This document shows positions 8,214 through 16,249 of a stretch of 64,000 bases of DNA, one piece after another (within the stretch, counting starts at the first letter, position 1; every line of letters starts with the position of its first letter). Below the pieces are notes generated by a model that did no database searches, was not told where the DNA came from, and saw nothing but the letters and a program-made list of their open reading frames with translations. Made by a program: the position numbers and the translations under genes. Origin of the DNA: M3007 sp033764075 (GTDB lineage: Bacteria > Bacteroidota > Bacteroidia > Chitinophagales > Saprospiraceae); contig JANRJH010000005.1 in assembly GCA_033764075.1 (NCBI GenBank), positions 1 through 64,000 of the forward strand, read 5' to 3'.

Positions 8214-8603
8214 ATGAAAAGTCTCGAATCATTAATCCAAAACAACATGCTTGGGCCGGTCGTCGCTTCCCGTACGACCGCGAACAAGCGAATCTCCACC
8301 ATGAGCTATTTACCATCATCCCATGCCACAGCAGTTCCGGAAAGCGACATGCGCATTCACGCAGGTTCCACTAACCGGTTCATTGAAATGGCTACCATTC
8401 GTTTCCACCTACCCGCCTCCGCACAAGCAACCTTGCGCGTGATGGATCAAACCGGACAGACCGTGTGCGTCAAAAGCGGCCAGTTCGACACAGGGGATAA
8501 TCACTTTTTGCTTCATCGGGATGACCTTCCGGAGTCCGGGCTTTATCTGTACCGTATTGAGACCACTTATGGCAGCGGTATCCGGAAAATCATGTTGTAT
8601 TGA
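8214..8603 (+). CDS. small protein made almost only of a T9SS C-terminal sorting-like domain
   Basis: 129 residues. The C-terminal 75 residues match the type A sorting domain of type IX secretion cargo: TIRFHLPASAQATLRVMDQT, then a turn and SGLYLYRIE near residue 108, ending in a KIMLY-like strand. No signal peptide is seen at the N-terminus (MKSLESLIQNNMLGPVV), and no cargo domain precedes the sorting part. Either the real gene is a truncated cargo protein, or it belongs to a group of free sorting-domain proteins. A perfect hairpin terminator follows 30 nt after the stop codon. Function unknown. Confidence 0.7.
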   Translation: MKSLESLIQNNMLGPVVASRTTANKRISTMSYLPSSHATAVPESDMRIHAGSTNRFIEMATIRFHLPASAQATLRVMDQTGQTVCVKSGQFDTGDNHFLLHRDDLPESGLYLYRIETTYGSGIRKIMLY

Positions 8604-8631
8604 GTTAGAAAGGTTGATAAGCAAATTTTAT

Positions 8632-8664
8632 TCGTCCTACGAGTATACTCGTAGGACGATTTTC
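8632..8664 (+). terminator. hairpin terminator, perfect 28-nt palindrome
   Basis: 8632-8659 is its own reverse complement (TCGTCCTACGAGTA and complement), followed by TTTT. It ends the sorting-domain gene and separates it from the atp operon. Confidence 0.75.
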
Positions 8665-8766
8665 ATTTCCAAACAAAATTTTGATTCCCGGCTGTTTTTT
8701 TGACAGAACAACATATTTGTTACGTCAATTTTTTTTTTCGGTGGTGTACATACCAACTTCGCGTCG

Positions 8767-8774
8767 TACTTTTG
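8767..8774 (+). promoter_or_regulatory. atp operon promoter, -7 box TACTTTTG
   Basis: A perfect TAnnTTTG 36 nt upstream of the atpB start codon. No clear TTTG at -33; a T-run ending in TTCGG lies in that region. Confidence 0.6.
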
Positions 8775-8810
8775 CCCGCGTTTTGCAGCGCTTTTTCCCA
8801 CGACGCAGCC

Positions 8811-10175
8811 ATGAAGATATTCAAAGCATATACTTTCCTACTGATATTCACCGCTTTGGCCTGGGGCGCCCGGGCGCAGGGCGACCATGGGCACGATCAT
8901 TCCGACGGTGAACGGCATGAGCACACCGATGGCCACCACGACCACCCGGAGGCGCATCCGCAGGAAGGTGACCACGGGCATCCGAATCAGTCCGGCGCCC
9001 ATCCGGAAACGCCGGGAGAAGCGCATACCGACCACGGCTGCGGGCACCACGAAGACCCCAACGCGGAGTTCAATGCGGGCGAGCTGGCACTGCACCACAT
9101 TGGCGACGCCAACGCCATACACATTGTGGGCGACTGGTATTTCCACCTGCCCGTCATGTTGTACGCCCCCGGCCATGGCTGGACGTTCACCACGACAGGC
9201 GCCTTCAAAGCCCATCATCACGGCAACGGCACGGTCGCCAAAGACGGGTATGTGCTGGTGCACGGCAACGTGATGCGCGTGCAGGACCCCGCATTCCCCC
9301 GGGGAGAGGTGCCGGTCAGCGAGCCCTCGCACGAAGTCAAAACCATTGATGGCAAGGAGAAGACGATATATTACGTCCAGGCCAACGGCATCTGTTACAC
9401 CCTCGACGCCAAGTCGACACTCGACGGCGGCGTACTGGGCGGCGGGTTCACCAGCTTCTACGATTTCTCCCTCACCCGCAACGTATTCACCATGTTGTTG
9501 GTGTGCGGACTGCTGTTCTGGCTCTTCCGTTCCGTGGCCAAAGCCTACGCCAAGCGCGACGGAGAAGCGCCCCGGGGCGTGCAGAACTTCATGGAGACGT
9601 TCATTACCTTCATCCGCGACGAGGTCGCCATCCCAAATATCGGACACCAATACGAGCGATTTATGCCGTATTTGCTGACCGTTTTCTTTTTTATTCTTGG
9701 GCTCAACCTGTTTGGGCAGATCCCGTTTTTCCCGGGCAGCGGCAACGTGACCGGCAATCTTTCGGTGACCATGGTGCTGGCAATCATCACCTTCCTGATT
9801 ACCAATCTGAACGGCAACAAGCACTACTGGGAGCACACCCTGTGGATGCCCGGTGTGCCGGCGGTGCTGAAAGCCTTGATCCTGACCCCGGTGGAAGTGC
9901 TGGGCCTGTTCCTCAAGCCTTTTACCCTGATGCTGCGTTTGTTCGCCAACATCACCGCCGGCCACATCGTGATCGTCAGTTTCGTGAGCCTCATCTTCAT
10001 CTTCGGAAAGGCGGGCCAGAGCGTAGGTGGCTCGGTGGTCGGCCTGGCTGCTTCGGTGCCGCTGACCCTGTTCATGATGGCGCTGGAGTTGCTGGTCGCC
10101 TTTTTGCAAGCGTACATCTTCACCATGTTGTCGGCCGTTTATTTCGGCATGGCTACAGAGGAGGCGCATCATTGA
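8811..10175 (+). CDS. atpB: ATP synthase F0 subunit a, with His-rich N-terminal extension
   Basis: 454 residues, well above the roughly 270 of E. coli subunit a. The ATG at 8811 is chosen because it begins a signal peptide (KIFKAYTFLLIFTALAWGARA). Residues 24-85 are extremely rich in His, Asp and Glu (GDHGHDHSDGERHEHTDGHH and similar), then a beta-rich region to about 215. The membrane part follows, with the conserved LMLRLFANITAGH segment carrying the essential Arg and ELLVAFLQAYIFTML at the end. Known: subunit a forms the proton half-channels against the c ring. Bacteroidota AtpB commonly carries a signal and an extension; the His-rich run is notable. First gene of atpBEFHAG. Confidence 0.96.
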   Translation: MKIFKAYTFLLIFTALAWGARAQGDHGHDHSDGERHEHTDGHHDHPEAHPQEGDHGHPNQSGAHPETPGEAHTDHGCGHHEDPNAEFNAGELALHHIGDANAIHIVGDWYFHLPVMLYAPGHGWTFTTTGAFKAHHHGNGTVAKDGYVLVHGNVMRVQDPAFPRGEVPVSEPSHEVKTIDGKEKTIYYVQANGICYTLDAKSTLDGGVLGGGFTSFYDFSLTRNVFTMLLVCGLLFWLFRSVAKAYAKRDGEAPRGVQNFMETFITFIRDEVAIPNIGHQYERFMPYLLTVFFFILGLNLFGQIPFFPGSGNVTGNLSVTMVLAIITFLITNLNGNKHYWEHTLWMPGVPAVLKALILTPVEVLGLFLKPFTLMLRLFANITAGHIVIVSFVSLIFIFGKAGQSVGGSVVGLAASVPLTLFMMALELLVAFLQAYIFTMLSAVYFGMATEEAHH

Positions 10176-10206
10176 TCATTTATTCGAAACCAAACAATTT
10201 TTCAAT

Positions 10207-10404
10207 ATGGAATTAGCAACCATTGGTGCAGGTTTGGCCGCTATCGGCGCAGGTCTGGGTATTGGTCTGATCGGCAGCAAAGCCGCTGAAGGCATCGCCC
10301 GCCAGCCGGAAGCAACCGGCGACATCCGCGGTATCGTGATCCTGACGGCAGCCCTGATCGAGGGCGCCGCCCTGGTGTGCATGGTATTGTCGTTTTTCGT
10401 GTAA
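10207..10404 (+). CDS. atpE: ATP synthase F0 subunit c
   Basis: 65 residues, two membrane helices joined by the polar loop ARQPE. The ion-carrying acid is E52 in ALIEGAAL of helix 2. No Gln in helix 1 and no Ser after the Glu, so the pattern is that of a proton-driven rather than sodium-driven ring. It sits between atpB and atpF. Confidence 0.97.
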   Translation: MELATIGAGLAAIGAGLGIGLIGSKAAEGIARQPEATGDIRGIVILTAALIEGAALVCMVLSFFV

Positions 10405-10505
10405 AACCTGCCACAAACTGCTCCGGGCGGACGCGGCAACGGATGGTTGCCGCTCCGCCCCGGCTCTTTGCCGCTTTTTCCTAACAACATTCAACCCACC
10501 ATCTC

Positions 10506-11018
10506 ATGCTGTTTCTGGCCGACTTTTCCGTCATCAAGCCCGATCCGGGCCTCCTGATCTGGACAACCATTATCTTCCTGATCTTTTGGTTCGTTATGTC
10601 CCGATTCGCTTTCAAGCCCATCGTTGAAGGGTTGAAAAAACGCGAAAAAGACATCCAGGACGCCCTCGACCAGGCGAAACAAGCCCGTGCCGAAATGTCC
10701 AATATACAAGCCGAGCACGACCAACTGGTGGCCCAGGCCCGCGAAGAGCGCGCCATGATCCTGCAGGAAGCCAAACTGGCCAAAGAAGATATCCTCGTTG
10801 AAGCCCGCGAACGCGCCAATCAGGACTACCGGGCTAAAATGGAGAGCGCCCTGCGCGACATTGAAAACCTGAAGCTGGCCGCTATGACCGATCTGAAAAA
10901 CCAGACCGGCAAAATCGCCATCGAAATCGCCCAAAAAGTGCTCCAACGCGAACTGGGCAACAAGGCCGAACAGGAAGCCTACGTACAACAACTGGCCGAC
11001 AACATCAAAATGAACTGA
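10506..11018 (+). CDS. atpF: ATP synthase F0 subunit b
   Basis: 170 residues: one N-terminal membrane helix (LLIWTTIIFLIFWFVM) followed by a long charged coiled coil rich in Ala, Glu, Lys and Arg, as expected of the peripheral stalk. The 101-nt gap before it is larger than others in the operon and contains a GC-rich inverted repeat around GGGCGGACGC, which may modulate the c-to-b ratio (inference). Confidence 0.96.
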   Translation: MLFLADFSVIKPDPGLLIWTTIIFLIFWFVMSRFAFKPIVEGLKKREKDIQDALDQAKQARAEMSNIQAEHDQLVAQAREERAMILQEAKLAKEDILVEARERANQDYRAKMESALRDIENLKLAAMTDLKNQTGKIAIEIAQKVLQRELGNKAEQEAYVQQLADNIKMN

Positions 11019-11050
11019 TCCACCGGCCGCCGGCTGATAAATTCGTACCC

Positions 11051-11614
11051 ATGTCCCTTAACCGCATCGCCACCCGCTACGCAAAGTCCCTCATCGATCT
11101 GGCCAAGGATCAGGGCAAACTGGACGTTATGATCGCCGATATTGAAACCATCCACCGCGCCAACAGTCAGGTGAAGGAGCTCCGGCAGATGTTCAGAAGC
11201 CCGGTCATTCCGGCCGAGCGAAAACTGGCCGTGGTTGAAAGTGTGTTCCGCGGAAAAATCGACGACCTCATGGTCGATTACCTTCATCTGCTCATCAAAA
11301 GGGGGCGGGAAGTGTACGCCCCGGAAATCACTGAGGAATTTATACGGCAGTACAAAGAGCAGAAGCACATCACCCCCGTGCGCATCACCTCCGCCGAACC
11401 CCTGAGTGACAAGGTGATGAAAACCCTTCGCGAACAAATCCTGGCCACCGGCCTGTCGCACGAAAACCTGGAGATACAAACCGTTGTCGACCCTTCGATA
11501 ATCGGCGGGTTCATCATCGAATTTTCCGACAAACGCTACGACGCCAGCATAGAAGCCAAGCTGAAAGATCTGGAGTCCATGTTCTCCAAAAATCTGTACG
11601 TCAAAGCATTCTGA
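11051..11614 (+). CDS. atpH: ATP synthase F1 subunit delta
   Basis: 187 residues. N-terminal six-helix domain (RIATRYAKSLIDLAKDQGKL is the classical start) and a C-terminal region with the motif VVDPSIIGGFIIEFSDKRYD, as in delta/OSCP proteins. It caps F1 and joins it to the b stalk. Spacing to atpF and atpA (32 and 46 nt) fits one transcript. Confidence 0.96.
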   Translation: MSLNRIATRYAKSLIDLAKDQGKLDVMIADIETIHRANSQVKELRQMFRSPVIPAERKLAVVESVFRGKIDDLMVDYLHLLIKRGREVYAPEITEEFIRQYKEQKHITPVRITSAEPLSDKVMKTLREQILATGLSHENLEIQTVVDPSIIGGFIIEFSDKRYDASIEAKLKDLESMFSKNLYVKAF

Positions 11615-11660
11615 CCCCGACCCTCACTCCATTTTAAAAAAATAAAAGCAAATCATAGTC

Positions 11661-13250
11661 ATGGCAGACGTAAGACCGGAAGAAATTTCCGCCATACTCA
11701 AACAACAATTGGCCGGCTTCGACGCAGGCACTAATCTGCAGGAAGTAGGCACTGTTCTGCAGGTGGGCGACGGTATCGCCCGCGTGTACGGCTTGCTGTC
11801 CGCCCAGTCCGGCGAACTGGTCGAATTCGAGAACGGCGTGCGCGCCATTGTCTTGAACCTGGAAGAGGACAACGTGGGTGTCGTACTCATGGGCTCCTCT
11901 GCGGGCATCGTTGAAGGCTCGCGGGTGAAGCGCACCGGCCTTATCGCCTCCATCGAGGTAGGCGAGGCGTTTCTCGGCCGCGTGGTCAATCCGCTGGGTC
12001 AGCCCATCGACGGACGCGGCGCCATTGGCGGCGAAAAATTCGAGATGCCCCTGGAGCGCATTGCCCCGGGCGTTATCTTCCGCCAGCCCGTGAACGAGCC
12101 GCTGCAGACCGGTATCAAAGCCATTGACGCCATGATCCCCATCGGCCGCGGACAACGCGAGTTGATCATCGGCGACCGCCAGACGGGCAAGTCAGCCATC
12201 GCCATCGATACCATCATCAACCAGAAGGAGTTTTACGACCGCGGCGAGCCGGTTTTCTGCATCTACGTGGCTTGCGGCCAGAAAGCATCCACCGTCGCCC
12301 AGGTAGCGCGCACCCTCGAGGAGCACGGCGCCATGGCCTACACCGTGATCGTAGCCGCCACCGCCGCCGATCCGGCGCCCCTGCAGTTCTACGCTCCTTT
12401 CGCCGGATGCGCCATCGGCGAATACTTCCGCGACACCGGCCGCCCGGCCCTCATTGTGTACGATGACCTCTCCAAGCAGGCCGTTGCCTACCGCGAGGTG
12501 TCCCTCCTGCTGCGCCGCCCCCCGGGCCGCGAAGCTTACCCCGGCGACGTGTTCTACCTCCACAGCCGCCTGCTCGAACGCGCCGCTAAAGTTATCAACG
12601 ACGACAGCGTGGCCCGGAACATGAACAACCTGCCCGAAAGCCTGGTAAAGGCCGGCAAGATTAAAGGCGGAGGTTCGCTCACGGCCCTGCCCCTGATCGA
12701 GACCCAGGCCGGCGACGTGTCGGCATACATCCCTACGAACGTGATCTCCATCACCGATGGCCAGATCTTCCTCGAGTCCAACCTGTTCAACGCCGGCGTG
12801 CGCCCGGCCATCAACGTGGGCATCTCGGTAAGCCGTGTGGGTGGCGCCGCTCAGATCAAATCCATGAAAAAGGTAGCCGGTACGCTCAAACTCGACCAGG
12901 CCTACTACCGCGAGCTGGAAGCATTCTCCAAATTTGGTTCCGACCTTGACGCCGCTACCCAGTCGGTGCTCTCCAAAGGCGCCCGCAACGTGGAAATCCT
13001 CAAGCAACCGGAAAACAGCCCGGTGGCGGTGGAAAAACAGGTGGCAATCATCTACCTCGGCACCAGCAACCTGCTGCGCGACGTGCCGGTGAACAAGGTG
13101 CAAGAGTTCGAAGAAATCTTCCTGATGAAAATGGAAACCAGCATGCCCGAAGTGCTGGAAGAGTTCCGCAAAGGCAAACTCGAAGACGCCAGCCTGGCCC
13201 GCGTGACCGCACTGGCAAAAGAATTGTCGGAACAATACCGTAAAAACTAG
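11661..13250 (+). CDS. atpA: ATP synthase F1 subunit alpha
   Basis: 529 residues. Walker A GDRQTGKS at 171-178, the regulatory nucleotide site typical of alpha, with the visual Arg finger region SVSRVGGAAQ near 385. N-terminal beta barrel and C-terminal helical bundle are complete. The catalytic beta subunit gene (atpD) and epsilon (atpC) are not next to it. Confidence 0.98.
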   Translation: MADVRPEEISAILKQQLAGFDAGTNLQEVGTVLQVGDGIARVYGLLSAQSGELVEFENGVRAIVLNLEEDNVGVVLMGSSAGIVEGSRVKRTGLIASIEVGEAFLGRVVNPLGQPIDGRGAIGGEKFEMPLERIAPGVIFRQPVNEPLQTGIKAIDAMIPIGRGQRELIIGDRQTGKSAIAIDTIINQKEFYDRGEPVFCIYVACGQKASTVAQVARTLEEHGAMAYTVIVAATAADPAPLQFYAPFAGCAIGEYFRDTGRPALIVYDDLSKQAVAYREVSLLLRRPPGREAYPGDVFYLHSRLLERAAKVINDDSVARNMNNLPESLVKAGKIKGGGSLTALPLIETQAGDVSAYIPTNVISITDGQIFLESNLFNAGVRPAINVGISVSRVGGAAQIKSMKKVAGTLKLDQAYYRELEAFSKFGSDLDAATQSVLSKGARNVEILKQPENSPVAVEKQVAIIYLGTSNLLRDVPVNKVQEFEEIFLMKMETSMPEVLEEFRKGKLEDASLARVTALAKELSEQYRKN

Positions 13251-13255
13251 CCCTT

Positions 13256-14152
13256 ATGCCAGGAGGACTTAAAGAAGTACGCGAGCGGATCAAGTCGGTG
13301 ATCAATACCCAGCAGATCACCAAAGCCATGAAAATGGTGTCTGCCGCCAAATTGCGCAAGGCCCAGTCGGCTATTGTTCAGATGCGCCCATACAGCGAGC
13401 GGCTCAACAAATTGCTGTCCAATATCCTGTCCAACCTCGAAGGCGACGCCTCAACCGCCTTCGGTCAGGTGCGCGACGCCAAAAAGGTGGTGGTGGTGGT
13501 CGTTACCTCCAACAGGGGGTTGTGCGGCGCGTTTAACACCAACATCTGCAAGGAGGCCATCGCCCTGATCAACGAGCGGTATGCCGGCCTGCGTAAAAGC
13601 GGCGGAATCAAAGTTGTTTTTATCGGCAAAAAAGGCTACGATTACTTCCGCCGTCGCATCCTCGACGTTGAATTCGACACCAGCAACATCGGCATGTTTT
13701 CCGATCTGTCGTACGACCACGTCAGCGGGCTGTCGAATAAGCTGATGGCAGAATTTACCGCCGGAAAAATTGACGCCGTGCACGTCGTTTACGGGCACTT
13801 CCGCAACGCAGCCGTGCAGCTGCCCACGGTGGAGCACTGGCTTCCGGTAACCAAAATACAGCCCAAGCCCGGCCAGAAAAAGGAAAAACGCGCCGATTAC
13901 CTGTTTGAACCCAACAAGCAGGACCTGCTCGAAACCCTTGTGCCCAGCATCCTCCAGCTGAGCTTCCACAAAACACTGCTCGATACCCACGCATCTGAAC
14001 ACGGCGCTCGGATGACCGCCATGGACAACGCCTCCGAAAACGCCAACGAAATCCTGAAGGAACTGCGCATCAACTACAACAAGGCGCGCCAGGAAGCCAT
14101 CACGCGGGAACTGTCGGAGATCGTCGGGGGCGCAGCCGCACTGGAAGCCTGA
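13256..14152 (+). CDS. atpG: ATP synthase F1 subunit gamma
   Basis: 298 residues, beginning MPGGLKEVRERIKSVINTQQ and with the long N-terminal helix (ITKAMKMVSAAKLRKAQ) and the conserved C-terminal helix (RMTAMDNASENANEI...ITRELSEIVGGA). Central rotor shaft. It starts 5 nt after the atpA stop, so is translationally close-coupled. Last gene of this cluster: the operon ends here without atpD and atpC, the usual Bacteroidota split. Confidence 0.97.
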   Translation: MPGGLKEVRERIKSVINTQQITKAMKMVSAAKLRKAQSAIVQMRPYSERLNKLLSNILSNLEGDASTAFGQVRDAKKVVVVVVTSNRGLCGAFNTNICKEAIALINERYAGLRKSGGIKVVFIGKKGYDYFRRRILDVEFDTSNIGMFSDLSYDHVSGLSNKLMAEFTAGKIDAVHVVYGHFRNAAVQLPTVEHWLPVTKIQPKPGQKKEKRADYLFEPNKQDLLETLVPSILQLSFHKTLLDTHASEHGARMTAMDNASENANEILKELRINYNKARQEAITRELSEIVGGAAALEA

Positions 14153-14222
14153 TGAACGTCGGAATTTCGGAATGTGGCGGATAAGCATGCAACACTCCTT
14201 ATCTTTTGAGCGTTAATGCGAT

Positions 14223-16232
14223 ATGAAATTCCGAAATGGTCTTTTTTTGTGCCTCTTCACCGGACTGACTGCCGCTTGTAGCTACACCATCAAGGTAAAA
14301 GACGGGCGTACGGCTTATGAACGCAAGCAGTACCAACTCGCCGTGCCCATGCTGGAAAAGGAGCTGCAACGCGCCAAAACCCGCACCGAAAAAGGACAGC
14401 TGGCCTACCTGCTCGGCGACGCCTACCGCCACATGGGTATGCCGGAAAAAGCATTGCCCTGGCTGCAAGAGGCGTACAACAACAATTACGGCGCCGAAGC
14501 GCTCAAAGCGCAAGCCTTCTCGCTCAAACAACTGGAGCGCTACGCCGAAGCGCGTGAGGCGTTCAAAAACCTGGGCATAGAGATCGGCAGCCCTTACGAA
14601 TACCGAAAGGAGATCACCGCCTGCCAGGTCGCGGAGGGCTGGAAAAAAGAGCCCGACAACGGCCGCAGCCTGCAACCCGTTGCCTTTAACAGCCCTAAAA
14701 ACGATTTCGCCCCCATTCCCTACGCCGATCGTACGCTGGTGTTCACCAGCGACCGAAGCATGAGCACAGGCCAGGACCCTTACTCCTGGACCGGAAACCG
14801 GTTTATGGATCTCTACATCGTAGATGCCGGCGGCGCCAGCCCGCAACTGTTCGACGAAAAAATAAACACAGCGGCCAATGAGGGCGTGCCCTGCTTCAAT
14901 CGCGACTTCTCCGAAATGTACTTTGTGCGCTCTGTAGGCGCGTACAAAAACGACGACCGCTTTAACCGCATCTTTTTCAGCCGCCGGCAGGGCGACTCCT
15001 GGAGCGACCCCCTTCCCCTGCCTTTTCAGAAGGACAGGGTCAACTACGTCCATCCCGCCTTGTCCGTCGACGGCAAAACGCTGTACTTCGCCTCCGACAA
15101 CCCGGACGGGTGGGGCGGCTTCGACCTGTACGCCGTCACGATGAACCCGAACGCCGAGAATGGCTGGGACGAGCCGCGGCCGCTGTCCCGGAACATCAAC
15201 TCGCCGGGAAACGAACTTTTCCCCGTCGTCGACGCCGACACCCTGTACTTCGCGTCCGACGGCCTGACCGGCATGGGCGGGCTCGACGTGTTCAGCAGCT
15301 ACCGCGTCGGCGGAAACGCCTGGACGCCGCCCATTAACCTAAAGCCGCCGGTGAACTCCGGCGCCGATGACTTCGGGCTCGTCATCACCGAAAGAACCCG
15401 CCCCGGTGCCACACCACAGCCCGGTGACCTGCTGTACCGCGGGTACCTGTCGTCCAACAGACCGGGAGGCTCCGGGGGCGACGATATTTACCTCGTGGAA
15501 CAACGCGTGCCGCCACCGGCTCCACCCAAGGTGGATACCACGCCGGTGAAAACGGCACCAAAGTTGCTATTGGACGTCTACGTGCTCGAAAAAATCTATG
15601 CCACGCCGGGAGACCCCAACTCGGCCCTGCTTGGCCGAAAACCCTTGCCCAATGCCGCACTGAAAGGTGTCTTCGGCGCCAAAAGCCAGGAGTGGACCAG
15701 CCCGGCCGAAGGACCAGTGCGCATAGAGATGACGCCGGAAACCGATTACCGGTTCACGGCTTCGCACCCCGAGTTCCTCACCAATGAAGGGCGTTTTTCC
15801 GCCAAAGGACTGGCGCCCGATCCGAACCGCACCGAACAGGTGTATGAACTGGAGATTGTGCTGGACCGCATTTACAAAGACCGCGAGATCGTGCTGGAGA
15901 ACATCTATTACGATTACGATAAGTGGGACATTCGTCCCGACGCCGAACCAACCCTGAACGCCCTGGCCGACGTGCTGCGCCAAAACCCGGGTATCCGGAT
16001 CCAGCTGGGTAGCCATACCGACTGCCGCGGCAACGATGCCTACAACCAGAACCTGTCCCAAAAAAGGGCCGAAAGCGCCGTGAACTACCTGATCGGTAAA
16101 GGAATCAACGCCGACCGCCTGGGCGCCCTGGGCTATGGCGAAAGCAGCCCGGCCGCCTCCTGTGCCTGCAGCCGTTGTACGGAGGCGGAGCACCAGTCGA
16201 ATCGCAGAACAACCTTCAAAATAGTAGAATAA
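14223..16232 (+). CDS. PorE-like lipoprotein: TPR, beta-propeller, CRD-like and OmpA domains
   Basis: 669 residues. Signal with lipobox LTAAC (Cys19). Residues about 30-135 are TPR-like helical repeats; 145-410 are PD40 blades (FAPIPYADRTLVFTSDRS, HPALSVDGKTLYFASDNPDG, LFPVVDADTLYFASDG); 440-540 resemble a carboxypeptidase-regulatory-like domain; 550-669 are an OmpA peptidoglycan-binding domain (NIYYDYDKWDIRPDA, GSHTDCRGND, LSQKRAESAVNYLI). This order is that of PorE, a peptidoglycan-anchored part of the type IX secretion system. Bacteroidota carry several paralogues, so PorE itself is likely but not certain. It starts 70 nt after atpG. Confidence 0.8.
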   Translation: MKFRNGLFLCLFTGLTAACSYTIKVKDGRTAYERKQYQLAVPMLEKELQRAKTRTEKGQLAYLLGDAYRHMGMPEKALPWLQEAYNNNYGAEALKAQAFSLKQLERYAEAREAFKNLGIEIGSPYEYRKEITACQVAEGWKKEPDNGRSLQPVAFNSPKNDFAPIPYADRTLVFTSDRSMSTGQDPYSWTGNRFMDLYIVDAGGASPQLFDEKINTAANEGVPCFNRDFSEMYFVRSVGAYKNDDRFNRIFFSRRQGDSWSDPLPLPFQKDRVNYVHPALSVDGKTLYFASDNPDGWGGFDLYAVTMNPNAENGWDEPRPLSRNINSPGNELFPVVDADTLYFASDGLTGMGGLDVFSSYRVGGNAWTPPINLKPPVNSGADDFGLVITERTRPGATPQPGDLLYRGYLSSNRPGGSGGDDIYLVEQRVPPPAPPKVDTTPVKTAPKLLLDVYVLEKIYATPGDPNSALLGRKPLPNAALKGVFGAKSQEWTSPAEGPVRIEMTPETDYRFTASHPEFLTNEGRFSAKGLAPDPNRTEQVYELEIVLDRIYKDREIVLENIYYDYDKWDIRPDAEPTLNALADVLRQNPGIRIQLGSHTDCRGNDAYNQNLSQKRAESAVNYLIGKGINADRLGALGYGESSPAASCACSRCTEAEHQSNRRTTFKIVE

Positions 16233-16249
16233 TCCTGAACCCGCAAACA

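Noticed and set aside
8838..10172. 444-codon minus-strand open frame
   Set aside because: Mirror of atpB; the plus strand encodes a certain ATP synthase subunit.
14223..16232. Calling the OmpA-domain lipoprotein Pal
   Set aside because: Pal lacks the TPR and propeller parts; the domain order is that of PorE.
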